Assembly: GCF_010974825.1 (NCBI RefSeq)
Contig: NZ_JAAILA010000008.1
Span: 1-64,000 of the forward strand
Length of the DNA: 64,000 nt
Source: Aeromonas rivipollensis
Lineage (GTDB): Bacteria > Pseudomonadota > Gammaproteobacteria > Enterobacterales > Aeromonadaceae
Direction of reading: 5' to 3'
Position 1 is the first letter of the stretch. The number at the start of each line of letters is the position of its first letter. A model generated the notes under the pieces. The model did not search any database, was not told where the DNA came from, and saw nothing but the letters and a program-made list of their open reading frames with translations. Positions 17,415-26,227 of the stretch are shown one piece after another. Both the position numbers and the translations under genes were made by a program.

Positions 17415-18125
17415 ATGCACAGCTATTTGTGGTGGCCCCTGCTGGCCTGGTTGCTACCCCTGGGGGGCGCCCTCGGCAGCCGGGCTCATCTCTGGCCCTG
17501 GTGGGTCGGTTTCGCCCTCTGCCTCGCGAGCGCCCTGATAAGCCTCTGGCTCCTGCTGCGCCTGCCCTGGCGCTACCGCAGCTCCCCCAGTCTGTGGGCT
17601 GATGCCTGGGGCATAGCCCCCCTGCTGCTGCCCCTGCTGTTTGTCATTCAGGCGCTGCGCTCGCCCCTCACCAACGACGTCAGCACGGATCCCCATCATC
17701 CGCCCCGTCTGCTGTGGGCAGAGCAGCTGAGGACGGCGCAGGATCTCCCCGTCAATGTCCCCCCCTTGCAAGTTTTTCCCGGCAACCCCGGTCCTCTCTA
17801 TACCCACGCCTCCCCGGCCGAGGTGCTCGCCGAGGCGGAGGAGCTGATGACGGAGCTCGGCTGGCGGGTACGTCCGGGCCCGGACGGCCTCGATGCCGTG
17901 GTCACCACCGGCTGGTTCGGCTTTGAGGATGACGTGGCGCTGCGGGTCTTTACGGGCCCCAAGGAGACCCGGGTCGACATGCGCTCAGCCTCCCGCCAGG
18001 GGCGCAGCGATCTGGGGGTCAACCGGGGGCGGATCCTGAACTTCCTGAACCGGCTCAACGAACGGCTGGGGGGGGCCTACAAACCCAAGATGCAGAGACT
18101 CGACGAGGAACAACATGCGCATTGA
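17415..18125 (+). CDS. DUF1499 family membrane protein
   Basis: A 236-aa protein with about three N-terminal transmembrane segments (roughly residues 4-20, 27-46 and 60-78). The C-terminal DUF1499 domain has the blocks NVPPLQVFPG, AEAEELMTELGW, VVTTGWFGFEDDVALRVF and VDMRSASRQGRSDLGVNRGRI, the last a DUF1499 signature. Function is unknown. ATG 17415 is preferred; a TTG at 17385 in frame would add ten residues. Its end overlaps the next gene by 11 nt, so it appears to be the first gene of the ynj-type operon. Confidence 0.8.
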   Translation: MHSYLWWPLLAWLLPLGGALGSRAHLWPWWVGFALCLASALISLWLLLRLPWRYRSSPSLWADAWGIAPLLLPLLFVIQALRSPLTNDVSTDPHHPPRLLWAEQLRTAQDLPVNVPPLQVFPGNPGPLYTHASPAEVLAEAEELMTELGWRVRPGPDGLDAVVTTGWFGFEDDVALRVFTGPKETRVDMRSASRQGRSDLGVNRGRILNFLNRLNERLGGAYKPKMQRLDEEQHAH

Positions 18126-18696
18126 GGTCAAGCCGGATCGGGAATATGCCTGGTTTATCCGCCCCTTTTTCTGGCTGCAGCAACGCAACTACGGTCAGGT
18201 GCTGATCCCGGGCAAGTGCTGGGGTCGATCGCCGCGCCTGTTTGCCGCCGTCGCTACCCTCTACGGCGTCATCAACCGCAAGCGCTCCCCCATAGACCCC
18301 GTGCTGCGCTCCCTGGTGACGGTGCGGGTCTCCCAGCTCAACTGGTGCCGCTTCTGCGTCGACATCAACGCCATGACCCTCATCAAGCGGGCGGGCTCCA
18401 GCGAGAAAGTGGAGGCGCTGGCCCAGTGGCGCACCAGCCCCTTGTTTGACGAGCGGGAGAAAGCAGTGCTCGACTACACCGAGGCCATGACGGGGCTGGA
18501 TGGGGTGAGCGACGAGCAGGCCGCGCGACTCAAGCCCTGGTTCGATGACGATGCCCTGGTGGAGCTGACCGGCCTCATCGCCTTCCAGAACATGTCGGCC
18601 AAGTTCAATGCCGCCCTCGACATAGCCCCCCAGGGCTTCTGCCAGTTACCGGTACAGCCCGAGCGCCCGGCACCCTCCGACAGGGATGGCCAATGA
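18115..18696 (+). CDS. ynjA: YnjA-like carboxymuconolactone decarboxylase/AhpD-fold protein
   Basis: A 193-aa all-helical AhpD-like protein. The redox motif CRFCVDIN (CxxC) lies near residues 81-88 after the conserved LRSLVTVRVSQLNW segment, and LTGLIAFQNMSAKFNAAL is the C-terminal family block. Related proteins act as alkylhydroperoxidase-type thiol reductases. The gene position ahead of ynjB, C, D and F matches E. coli ynjA. It overlaps both neighbours (11 nt upstream, 4 nt ATGA downstream), indicating translational coupling. The substrate is unknown. Confidence 0.85.
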   Translation: MRIEVKPDREYAWFIRPFFWLQQRNYGQVLIPGKCWGRSPRLFAAVATLYGVINRKRSPIDPVLRSLVTVRVSQLNWCRFCVDINAMTLIKRAGSSEKVEALAQWRTSPLFDEREKAVLDYTEAMTGLDGVSDEQAARLKPWFDDDALVELTGLIAFQNMSAKFNAALDIAPQGFCQLPVQPERPAPSDRDGQ

Positions 18697-20846
18697 GCCG
18701 GGGCCGCCTGCTGCTGTTGCTGGTGATGGGGTGCCTGGTCGGCGCCTTCTTCGCCCTGGATCTCGATGCCTACCTCAGCCTCTCCCGGTTGCAGGCACAC
18801 CAGGAGCAAGCCTCGGCCTGGGTGCAGGCCCACTTCGGCCAGGCGGCCCTGCTGTTCACCCTCCTCTACGTGGTCACCACTGCCCTCTCCCTGCCCGGCG
18901 CCAGCCTGCTGACCCTGGGGGGCAGCGCCCTGTTCGGCGTCGGTTGGGGGCTACTGCTGGTCTCCTTTGCCAGCACCCTGGGCGCCACCCTGGCCTTTCT
19001 CAGCGCCCGCTTCCTGCTGCGCGACTGGGTGAGCCGCCGCTTTGGGGACAAGCTGGCCACCCTTGAGGCCGGCATGGCGAAGGATGGCGCCTTCTACCTG
19101 CTGAGCCTGCGCCTCATCCCCCTCTTCCCCTTCTTTCTGATCAACCTGCTGATGGGGCTCACCCCCATCAGAGTCAGTACCTACTACTGGGTCAGCCAGC
19201 TCGGCATGCTGCCGGGCACCTTCGTCTATGTGCTGGCGGGCAGCGAGCTCGCCAGCCTCACCAGCACGGGCAATATCCTCTCCCCCGGCCTGGTGGCGGC
19301 CCTGACCCTGCTCGGCCTGATGCCCTGGCTGATGCGAGGGCTGCAACGCCGGCTCGCCCTGCGCCGGTTGCACGCCCCCTATCGCAAACCGGCTAGCTTC
19401 GACTACAACCTGCTGGTGATAGGCGCCGGTGCCGGGGGCCTGGTCACCAGCTACATAGCCGCCGCGGTCAAGGCCAGGGTGGCCCTCATCGAGCAGCACA
19501 AGATGGGGGGAGATTGCCTCAACATCGGCTGCGTCCCCTCCAAGGCGCTGATCCGAAGCGCCCGCTTCGCCTTTGATCAGCGCAAGGCTGGCGAACTCGG
19601 CTTCAGCCCCAGCCAGTCCCGGGCCGATTTTGCCGCCGTGATGGAGCGGGTGGCGACGGTGATCAAGGAGGTCGAGCCCCACGACTCGGTTGAGCGCTAT
19701 CAGGGGCTGGGGGTGGAGTGCATTCAGGGCCGGGCCCGCTTCGTCTCCCCCTGGGAGCTGGAGGTGGACGGCAGGCGCCTTAGCAGCCGTCACATCGTGA
19801 TTGCCACCGGCGCCAGGCCCCTGGTGCCCAAGCTGCCGGGTCTTGAGCAGGTGCCCTACCTCACCTCGGACAGCCTCTGGCAACTGCGCGAACCTCCCCG
19901 CCACCTGCTGGTGCTCGGCGGCGGCCCCATCGGCTGCGAGCTGGCTCAAAGCCTTGCCCTGCTCGGCATTCCCGTCACCCTGGTGGAGCTGGCCGATCAG
20001 TTGCTGCCCCGGGAAGAGCGGGAGGTGGCCGAAGCGCTGGCCGAACAGATGGCCCGCGACGGCGTGCGGCTACTCACCGGCTGGCGGGCAGAGCGCGCCG
20101 ACTATGAGCCCGCGGCCGAAGGCGCCCTGCCTATCCGGCTGCAACTGCGCCGGGGCGATGAGATGCAAGTGCTTGAGGGGGATCAGCTGCTGCTGGCCCT
20201 AGGCCGGGTGGCCAACGTGAGCGGCTTCGGGCTCGAAGAGCTGGGGGTGGAGCTGACCCCCCGTGGCACCGTCAAGGTCGACGGCTTCCTGGCTACCAAC
20301 TACCCCAGCATACTGGCGGTGGGGGACGTAGCGGGCCCCTATCAGTTCACCCACTTCGCCGCCCATCAGGCCTGGTATGCCGCCGTCAACGCCCTCTTTG
20401 GCCAGTTCAGGCGCTTCAAGGCGGACTATCGCGTGATCCCGGCGGCCACCTACACCAGCCCCGAGATTGCCCGGGTCGGCCTCAATCGCAAGGAGGCCGA
20501 GGCGCAAGGCATTCCCTTCGAGGCGACCCGCTTCAATCTGGCCGAGCTGGATCGCGCCATCGCCGACGGCGAGCGCCACGGTTTTATCGAGGTGCTGACG
20601 GTGCCGGGCAAGGACAGGATCCTCGGCGCCACCATAGTGGGCGCTCACGCCGGCGAGCGGATCGCCGAGTTTGTGCTCGCCATGCGCCACCGTCTGGGGC
20701 TTGGCAAGATCCTTAGCACCATACACGCCTATCCCACCCTGATGGAGGGGAACAAGTATCTGGCCGGTGAGTGGAAGCGGGCCCACCAACCCACCCGCCT
20801 GTTGGCCCTGCTGGCCCGTTATCACAGTTGGCGCCGCGGCGCCTGA
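18693..20846 (+). CDS. Fusion of a TVP38/TMEM64 (DedA-like) membrane domain and a FAD/NAD(P) disulfide reductase
   Basis: A 717-aa two-part protein. Residues 1-225 form a TVP38/TMEM64 (SNARE-associated/VTT) membrane domain with about six hydrophobic segments and the typical block GDKLATLEAGM...LRLIPLFPFFLINLLMGLTPI. Residues about 240-717 form a class I pyridine nucleotide-disulfide oxidoreductase. It has the FAD motif GAGAGGLVTSY, the redox-active pair CLNIGCVPSK, the NAD(P) motif GGGPIGCE, the second FAD block ILAVGDVAG, and a C-terminal dimer domain with the HAYPTLME active-site His region. This resembles mercuric reductases, but the protein lacks their heavy-metal N-domain and terminal Cys pair. 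It lies between ynjA and ynjB. The substrate is unknown. Confidence 0.88.
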   Translation: MSRGRLLLLLVMGCLVGAFFALDLDAYLSLSRLQAHQEQASAWVQAHFGQAALLFTLLYVVTTALSLPGASLLTLGGSALFGVGWGLLLVSFASTLGATLAFLSARFLLRDWVSRRFGDKLATLEAGMAKDGAFYLLSLRLIPLFPFFLINLLMGLTPIRVSTYYWVSQLGMLPGTFVYVLAGSELASLTSTGNILSPGLVAALTLLGLMPWLMRGLQRRLALRRLHAPYRKPASFDYNLLVIGAGAGGLVTSYIAAAVKARVALIEQHKMGGDCLNIGCVPSKALIRSARFAFDQRKAGELGFSPSQSRADFAAVMERVATVIKEVEPHDSVERYQGLGVECIQGRARFVSPWELEVDGRRLSSRHIVIATGARPLVPKLPGLEQVPYLTSDSLWQLREPPRHLLVLGGGPIGCELAQSLALLGIPVTLVELADQLLPREEREVAEALAEQMARDGVRLLTGWRAERADYEPAAEGALPIRLQLRRGDEMQVLEGDQLLLALGRVANVSGFGLEELGVELTPRGTVKVDGFLATNYPSILAVGDVAGPYQFTHFAAHQAWYAAVNALFGQFRRFKADYRVIPAATYTSPEIARVGLNRKEAEAQGIPFEATRFNLAELDRAIADGERHGFIEVLTVPGKDRILGATIVGAHAGERIAEFVLAMRHRLGLGKILSTIHAYPTLMEGNKYLAGEWKRAHQPTRLLALLARYHSWRRGA

Positions 20847-20864
20847 GCCCACGAGACCCTCATC

Positions 20865-22037
20865 ATGTTCAAGACCCGGCTAAGCGCCCTGCTCCACCCC
20901 CTGCTCGTCGCAGCCCTCCCCCTGCTGCTGGCGACCCAGCTCCACGCAAGCCAGGAGGCCTGGCAGCAAACCCTCGCCGAGGCGAAGGGCCAGCGCGTCT
21001 ATTTCAATGCCTGGGGCGGCAGCCCGGAGATCAACGCCTACCTGGGGTGGGCCGAGCAGGAGCTGGCGCGCGACTATCAGGTCACCCTGGTGCAGGTGAA
21101 GGTGGATGACATAGCCCAGAGCGTCAGCCAGCTGCTGGCCAGCAAGCAGGCGGGCAAGACGTCGGGCGGCCCCATAGACCTGCTCTGGGTCAACGGGGAG
21201 AACTTCAAGGCGCTCAAGGAACAGGGGCTGCTGGGGGCCCCCTTCACCCAGGAGCTGCCGAACATGGCTCTGGTGGACACCAAGCTGCCGGTGCACGAGG
21301 ACTTCACCCTGCCGGTCGCCGGGCTCGAGGCCCCCTGGGGCATAGGGCAGCTCAATCTGATGGTCAACACGGAGGAAGTCACCACAGCGCCCACCTCGGC
21401 GGCCGAGCTGCTCGCCTGGGCCAAGGCTCATCCCGGGCGCTTCACCTATCCCAAGCCGCCCCAGTTCCATGGTTCCAGCTTTCTCAAGCAGATCTTGCTG
21501 GAACTGACCGATGATCCCGCGCCACTGTATCGGGAGGCGAACGACGCCGACTTTACCCGCCTCACGGCCCCGCTCTGGGTCTGGCTCGATGCGCTTCACC
21601 CCGCGCTCTGGCGCAAGGGCAAGCTGTTCCCCACCAGCGCCGCCGAGACCAGGCAGTTGCTCGATGACGGCGAGCTGGCCATGGCCATCAGCTTCAACCC
21701 GGGCGAGGCCCAGAGTTCGGTGCAAAATGGCGCCCTGCCCCCTGCGGTGAGGGCCGTTGCCATGAGCAAGGGGGCCCTGACCAACAGCCACTTCCTCGCC
21801 ATCCCCTTCAACGCCAGCGCCCGGGCCGGTGCCAAGGTGGTGGCCAACTTCCTGCTGAGCCCCACCGCCCAGGCCCGCAAGGCGGATCCCGCCTTCTGGG
21901 GCGACCCCAGCGTGTTGCGCCAGGATGCCCTGCCCGGGAACAGTCAGCCGGCCCTGCGCTTCAAGGCGGTGGCCGAACCCCACCCCAGCTGGCAGACCCG
22001 GCTGGAAGCGGCCTGGGCCGAACGCTACGGCCACTAA
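20865..22037 (+). CDS. ynjB: ABC transporter periplasmic solute-binding protein YnjB
   Basis: A 390-aa exported binding protein with a signal peptide ending near residue 28 (LLLATQLHA-SQ) and no lipobox. Early mature sequence GQRVYFNAWGGSPEINAYL and the blocks PIDLLWVNGENF and SHFLAIPFNA are characteristic of the YnjB family. It is expected to deliver an unidentified ligand to the YnjC permease. It is separated from the fusion gene by 18 nt and from ynjC by 3 nt. Confidence 0.9.
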   Translation: MFKTRLSALLHPLLVAALPLLLATQLHASQEAWQQTLAEAKGQRVYFNAWGGSPEINAYLGWAEQELARDYQVTLVQVKVDDIAQSVSQLLASKQAGKTSGGPIDLLWVNGENFKALKEQGLLGAPFTQELPNMALVDTKLPVHEDFTLPVAGLEAPWGIGQLNLMVNTEEVTTAPTSAAELLAWAKAHPGRFTYPKPPQFHGSSFLKQILLELTDDPAPLYREANDADFTRLTAPLWVWLDALHPALWRKGKLFPTSAAETRQLLDDGELAMAISFNPGEAQSSVQNGALPPAVRAVAMSKGALTNSHFLAIPFNASARAGAKVVANFLLSPTAQARKADPAFWGDPSVLRQDALPGNSQPALRFKAVAEPHPSWQTRLEAAWAERYGH

Positions 22038-22040
22038 ACC

Positions 22041-23696
22041 ATGAGCATCCGGCCCTGGCGCTGCCTCTTTCTCCTGCTGTGTGCCCTGTCGCTGGCCGCC
22101 CCTGTTGCCGGCGGCCTGCTGCTCCTGCTGCTCGAGGGGCTGACCAGGGGCCATGTCAGCCTGCTGCTCCCCCAGCCCGGGCTCTGGCACTCGGCGGGCT
22201 TGAGCCTCTGGGTAGCGGGCGCCTCCACCCTGGGGGCCCTGATCTTCACCGCCCTGCTGCTCGCCCAGGGGGAGGGGCGGCCCTGGATGCGCTGGCTTCG
22301 CCGCCTGCTCTCCCCCCTGCTGGCCCTGCCCCACGTCGCCTTCGCCATTGGCGTGGCCTTCCTGCTCGCCCCCTCCGGCTGGCTGCTGCGCCTGATCTCC
22401 CCAGCCCTCACCGGCTTTGACTTGCCGCCCGACTGGCAGACCCTGAAAGATCCCTGGGGGCTCGGCCTCATCCTGGCGCTCATCTTGAAAGAGACCCCCT
22501 TTCTGCTGCTGATGGCGCTCTCGGCTCTCGACCCCGCCCGGGTCAGCCGCCAGCAGTGGCTGGGACAAACCATGGGCTTCAGCGGGCCGCAGATCTGGTG
22601 GCGCCTGCTGCTGCCCGCGCTCTGGCCCGCCCTGCGCCTGCCCCTCTATGCGGTGGCGGCCTATGGCCTGGGAGTGGTGGATCTCGCCCTGCTGCTGGGG
22701 CCCGATGCCCCTGCCCCTCTGGCGGTGCGGCTCTGGCTCTGGTATCAGGACCCGGGCCTCCAGTGGCGCGGGGCCAGCGCCAGCGGCGCCCTGTTGCTGC
22801 TGGCGCTCAACCTCTTGCTGCTCGCCGCCTTGCGGCTGCTGGAGTGGGGCCAGGGGGCGCTTGGCAAGGCCCGCTGGCTGGATGGGCGACGCGCCCCCGC
22901 CGCGCCCTGGCCTGCGCTAGTCGCCCGCACCGCCGTGTGGGGGCTGATCCTCACCAATCTGCTGGTGCTGGCCTCCCTGCTGCTCTGGTCCCTGGCCCGG
23001 CGCTGGTCCTTCCCCGCACTCTGGCCCAGCGAATGGAGCGGCCGTCACTGGCTGGAGCTGCTACCCACCCTGGGGCCCTTGCTGTGGCAGAGCCTGTGGC
23101 TGGCCCTGCTCTGCGCCGCCCTCTCGCTGCTACTGGCGGTGCTCGCCCTGGAGGCACAGCAGGGCCGCCGCACCCCTGACCGCCAGTGGCCGCTCTGGCT
23201 CATCTGCCTGCCACTGCTGTTGCCCCAGGCCAGTCTGCTGTTCGGGCTGCGCCTGCAGATCGACTGGCTCGACGCCGTCGACGGCATAGGACCTGGCTGG
23301 GTGCTCTGGAGCCAGCTGCTGTTCGTCTTCCCTTATGTCTATCTCTGCCTGCACGGCCCCTATCGCCAGTTCGACGATCGCCTCACCCGGGCGGCACTCT
23401 CCCTCGGGGCCAGCCCCTGGCGCGCCTGGTGGCGGGTGAAGGGGCCGCTGCTGGCGCGGCCGCTGCTGTTCGCCTTCGGGGTCGGGGCGGCGGTGAGCCT
23501 GGCCCAATACCTGCCCACCCTGCTGTTCGGTGCGGGCCGCGTGGTCACCATCACCACAGAGGCGGTGGCCATAGGCAGCGGCCTCAACCGGCGACTGGCT
23601 GGCCTCTATGGCCTGCTGCAACTGCTGTTGCCACTCTTCATCTACGGCCTGGTGCTCTGGCTGCCCCGCCGTATCAATCCTGCACTGAGGCCTTGA
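22041..23696 (+). CDS. ynjC: ABC transporter permease YnjC (two fused permease halves)
   Basis: A 551-aa inner-membrane permease with about twelve transmembrane helices in two similar halves. Each half has an EAA-like cytoplasmic loop that docks the ATPase: TMGFSGPQIWWRLLLP near residue 175 and SLGASPWRAWWRVKGP near 455. One polypeptide therefore replaces a permease dimer. It works with YnjB and YnjD. Strong Leu/Trp richness is normal for this family. Confidence 0.9.
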   Translation: MSIRPWRCLFLLLCALSLAAPVAGGLLLLLLEGLTRGHVSLLLPQPGLWHSAGLSLWVAGASTLGALIFTALLLAQGEGRPWMRWLRRLLSPLLALPHVAFAIGVAFLLAPSGWLLRLISPALTGFDLPPDWQTLKDPWGLGLILALILKETPFLLLMALSALDPARVSRQQWLGQTMGFSGPQIWWRLLLPALWPALRLPLYAVAAYGLGVVDLALLLGPDAPAPLAVRLWLWYQDPGLQWRGASASGALLLLALNLLLLAALRLLEWGQGALGKARWLDGRRAPAAPWPALVARTAVWGLILTNLLVLASLLLWSLARRWSFPALWPSEWSGRHWLELLPTLGPLLWQSLWLALLCAALSLLLAVLALEAQQGRRTPDRQWPLWLICLPLLLPQASLLFGLRLQIDWLDAVDGIGPGWVLWSQLLFVFPYVYLCLHGPYRQFDDRLTRAALSLGASPWRAWWRVKGPLLARPLLFAFGVGAAVSLAQYLPTLLFGAGRVVTITTEAVAIGSGLNRRLAGLYGLLQLLLPLFIYGLVLWLPRRINPALRP

Positions 23697-23698
23697 TC

Positions 23699-24361
23699 AT
23701 GCTGCATACCACCGCGCTCACCCTCTACCTGGATGAGCAGCCCCTGCTGACGCTGCCCCCCCTGACGGTGGCCCCCGGCGAGGTGCTGACCCTGATGGGC
23801 CCGAGCGGCTGCGGCAAGAGCTCCCTGCTGGCGGCCCTGGCGGGGGTGCTGCCCCCGGGGGGGCCTATCCGGCTGGCGGGGGAGATACGGCTCGGCGAGC
23901 GGCTGCTCACCCCCTTGGCGCCCCAGGCACGGCGCATCGGCATGCTGTTTCAGGACGACCTGCTGTTTGCCCATCTGACGGTGGCTGAGAACCTGATGTT
24001 CGGCATGCCGGCTCATCTCAGGGGGATACCGGCGAGGCGGGCCAGCGCCCTGGAGGCGCTGGCAGAGGTGGGACTGGAAGGACAGGCGGACAAGCTGCCG
24101 GGCCAGCTCTCCGGCGGTCAGAAGGCGCGCGTCAGCCTGCTGCGGGCCCTGCTGGCAGAGCCAGAGGCCCTGCTGCTGGACGAGCCCTTCTCCCGGCTGG
24201 ACAAGCCGCTGCGCGCGGCCTTCAGAACCCTGGTGTTCGAGCGGCTCAAGGCGCTGGGGATGCCCGCCCTGCTGGTCACCCACGACGAGGAGGATGCCCC
24301 GGGGGCTATCCTCACCCTGACCACGCCCTGCTTGATCAAAGAGGACACAGACCTTGTTTGA
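23699..24361 (+). CDS. ynjD: ABC transporter ATP-binding protein YnjD
   Basis: A 220-aa ABC ATPase with Walker A GPSGCGKS near residues 35-42, Q-loop LFQDDLLF, signature LSGGQ, Walker B LLLDEPFSRLD and switch His in LLVTHDEEDA. All catalytic elements are intact. ATG 23699 is chosen because it falls 3 nt after the ynjC stop; the frame is open further upstream but only as shadow sequence inside ynjC. It overlaps ynjF by 8 nt. Confidence 0.93.
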   Translation: MLHTTALTLYLDEQPLLTLPPLTVAPGEVLTLMGPSGCGKSSLLAALAGVLPPGGPIRLAGEIRLGERLLTPLAPQARRIGMLFQDDLLFAHLTVAENLMFGMPAHLRGIPARRASALEALAEVGLEGQADKLPGQLSGGQKARVSLLRALLAEPEALLLDEPFSRLDKPLRAAFRTLVFERLKALGMPALLVTHDEEDAPGAILTLTTPCLIKEDTDLV

Positions 24362-24956
24362 CCGCCATCTGATCCCCCTCATTCGCCGCCCCCTCCAGCT
24401 GCTGGCTGTCCCCCTGTGCCGGGCCGGGATCAGCGCCAACCAGATAAGCCTCACCGGCTTTGCCATCGGCATGCTGGCCTTGCCGCTGCTGGCGCTGGGA
24501 TGGCACGGCTGGGCGCTGCTCGCCATCCTGATCAACCGGCTGCTGGACGGCCTGGACGGGGCAGTGGCGCGCCAGAGCGGGATCACCGACTGCGGCGGCT
24601 TCCTCGATATCAGCCTCGACTTCATCTTCTATGCCGCCGTGGTGCTGGGCTTTGCCTTGAGCGACCCCGCCAACGCCCTGCCCGCCGCCACCCTGCTGTT
24701 CGCCTTCATGGGCACGGGCTCGAGCTTCCTCGCCTTTGCCATCATGGCGGGCAAGCGCGGCATCGAGAATCCGGTCTACCACCACAAGTCACTCTACTAC
24801 CTGGGCGGCCTGACCGAGGGGAGCGAGACCATAGCCCTGTTCGTGCTGATGTGCCTCTGGCCCGCCGCCTTCGCCCCGCTGGCCTACGGCTTCGCCCTGC
24901 TCTGCGCCATCACCACCCTGACCCGGCTCTGGAGCGGCTACCACACCCTGCGTTGA
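24354..24956 (+). CDS. ynjF: CDP-alcohol phosphatidyltransferase family protein YnjF
   Basis: A 200-aa inner-membrane protein with about six helices and the family catalytic motif spread over LDGLDGAVARQSGITDCGGFLD near residues 65-85 (D-G-x2-A-R-x8-G-x3-D). These enzymes transfer a phospho-alcohol group from a CDP-linked donor to a second alcohol. Donor and acceptor here are unknown. It starts with TTG at 24354, supported by GAGGA 8 nt upstream and by overlap with ynjD. It ends the ynj-type operon; E. coli has ynjE (a sulfurtransferase) before ynjF, which is absent here. Confidence 0.88.
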   Translation: MFDRHLIPLIRRPLQLLAVPLCRAGISANQISLTGFAIGMLALPLLALGWHGWALLAILINRLLDGLDGAVARQSGITDCGGFLDISLDFIFYAAVVLGFALSDPANALPAATLLFAFMGTGSSFLAFAIMAGKRGIENPVYHHKSLYYLGGLTEGSETIALFVLMCLWPAAFAPLAYGFALLCAITTLTRLWSGYHTLR

Positions 24957-25084
24957 GAGGGGGCGGGCCTGTCGGCGAATTCAGCGGCCGATGAATATGG
25001 GCCCCCGGCCCTGCACTGAGCACTTGCGCATGGACGCCAATGTTTTACCATGACGACACTCTTTTTCAGGCTCACGAGAACCGT

Positions 25085-26182
25085 ATGCGTCGCCTTCTCC
25101 TCACCCTCTCCCTGTTCCCCCTGCTCTATGGCTGCAGCAGCACACCGGCCCCCAAGCCCGTGGTCAAGCCGCAGCCCCAGAGCGCCTTCATCAATCAGAC
25201 GCCGCCGAGCAAACCCTTCTACCAGCAGGGGAGCGGCCAGGGAGTCAGCAAGGGAGACTTCGCCAACCGCACCAACGTGGACAACTTCGTGCAGCGCATG
25301 GTCGACAAGCACGGCTTCAACGGCGCCGAGCTGCACCGGGTGCTGGCCCAGGCGGAGCGCTACGACTGGATCATCCGGCTGATGGACGCCCAGGCGCCCA
25401 CCACCACGCCGCCCACAGGGCCGACCGGCGCCTGGAATCGCTACCGCGCCAAGTTCATCACCCCGGACAATGTGCAAAACGGCGTCAGCTTCTGGCGTGA
25501 GTACGAGAGCGAGCTCAATCGGGCGCAGCAGATCTACGGGGTGCCCCCCGAGATCATCGTCGGCATCATAGGGGTGGAGACCCGCTGGGGCCGGGTGATG
25601 GGCAAGACCCGCATCCTGGATGCCCTGGCGACCCTGGCCTTCGACTACCCGCGCCGGGCGACCTTCTTCACCGGCGAGCTGGAGGCCTTCCTGGTGATGA
25701 CCCGGGATGAGGGCATGGATCCCACCGAACCCAAGGGCTCCTACGCCGGCGCCATGGGCTATGGCCAGTTCATGCCGTCGAGCTTCCGCAGCTATGCGGT
25801 GGACTTCAACGGCAATGGCCACACCAATCTGTGGGATCCGGTGGATGCCATCGGCAGCGTGGCCAACTACTTCAAGGCCCATGGCTGGGAGAAGGGTCAA
25901 CCGGTGGCGGTGCGCGGTCAGGGCCAGCTGCCCGGCTATGAGCACGGCTTCCAGACCCGCTACCCGGTCGCCACCCTGCGCGGGGCCGGGCTTGCCCCCA
26001 CAGGTTCGCTCGGCAACCACAAGGAGGCGAGCCTGCTGCGCCTGGATGTGGGCACCGGCTATCAATACTGGTACGGCCTGCCGAACTTCTACGCCATCAC
26101 CCGCTACAACCACAGCACCCACTACGCCATGGCGGTGTGGCAGCTGGGTCTGGCGGTCAAGGACGCCAGAGGCGGTTATTGA
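25085..26182 (+). CDS. mltB: Membrane-bound lytic murein transglycosylase B-type lipoprotein
   Basis: A 365-aa outer-membrane lipoprotein that cleaves peptidoglycan glycan strands non-hydrolytically. The signal MRRLLLTLSLFPLLYGCSS has a lipobox with Cys near residue 17. The SLT_2 domain follows, with EIIVGIIGVETRWGRVMG (catalytic Glu) near residue 165 and YAGAMGYGQFMPSSFR and DPVDAIGSVANYF later, all MltB hallmarks. ATG 25085 gives the proper signal peptide; the frame opens earlier at 25040. A terminator follows shared with the convergent marR-type gene. Confidence 0.92.
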   Translation: MRRLLLTLSLFPLLYGCSSTPAPKPVVKPQPQSAFINQTPPSKPFYQQGSGQGVSKGDFANRTNVDNFVQRMVDKHGFNGAELHRVLAQAERYDWIIRLMDAQAPTTTPPTGPTGAWNRYRAKFITPDNVQNGVSFWREYESELNRAQQIYGVPPEIIVGIIGVETRWGRVMGKTRILDALATLAFDYPRRATFFTGELEAFLVMTRDEGMDPTEPKGSYAGAMGYGQFMPSSFRSYAVDFNGNGHTNLWDPVDAIGSVANYFKAHGWEKGQPVAVRGQGQLPGYEHGFQTRYPVATLRGAGLAPTGSLGNHKEASLLRLDVGTGYQYWYGLPNFYAITRYNHSTHYAMAVWQLGLAVKDARGGY

Positions 26183-26199
26183 AACCGCGCCTTGCCAAT

Positions 26200-26227
26200 G
26201 CAAAACGGGCCCCAGGGCCCGTTTTGC
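26200..26227. terminator. Bidirectional terminator between mltB and the MarR gene
   Basis: GCAAAACGGGCCC, CA, GGGCCCGTTTTGC form a 13-bp perfect stem. It starts 17 nt after the mltB stop and touches the stop codon of the MarR-family gene. Confidence 0.9.

Noticed and set aside
18693-20846. Mercuric reductase (merA) as part of a mercury-resistance locus
   Set aside because: The reductase half lacks the N-terminal heavy-metal domain and the C-terminal Cys pair of MerA, is fused to a membrane domain, and no mer genes are nearby.
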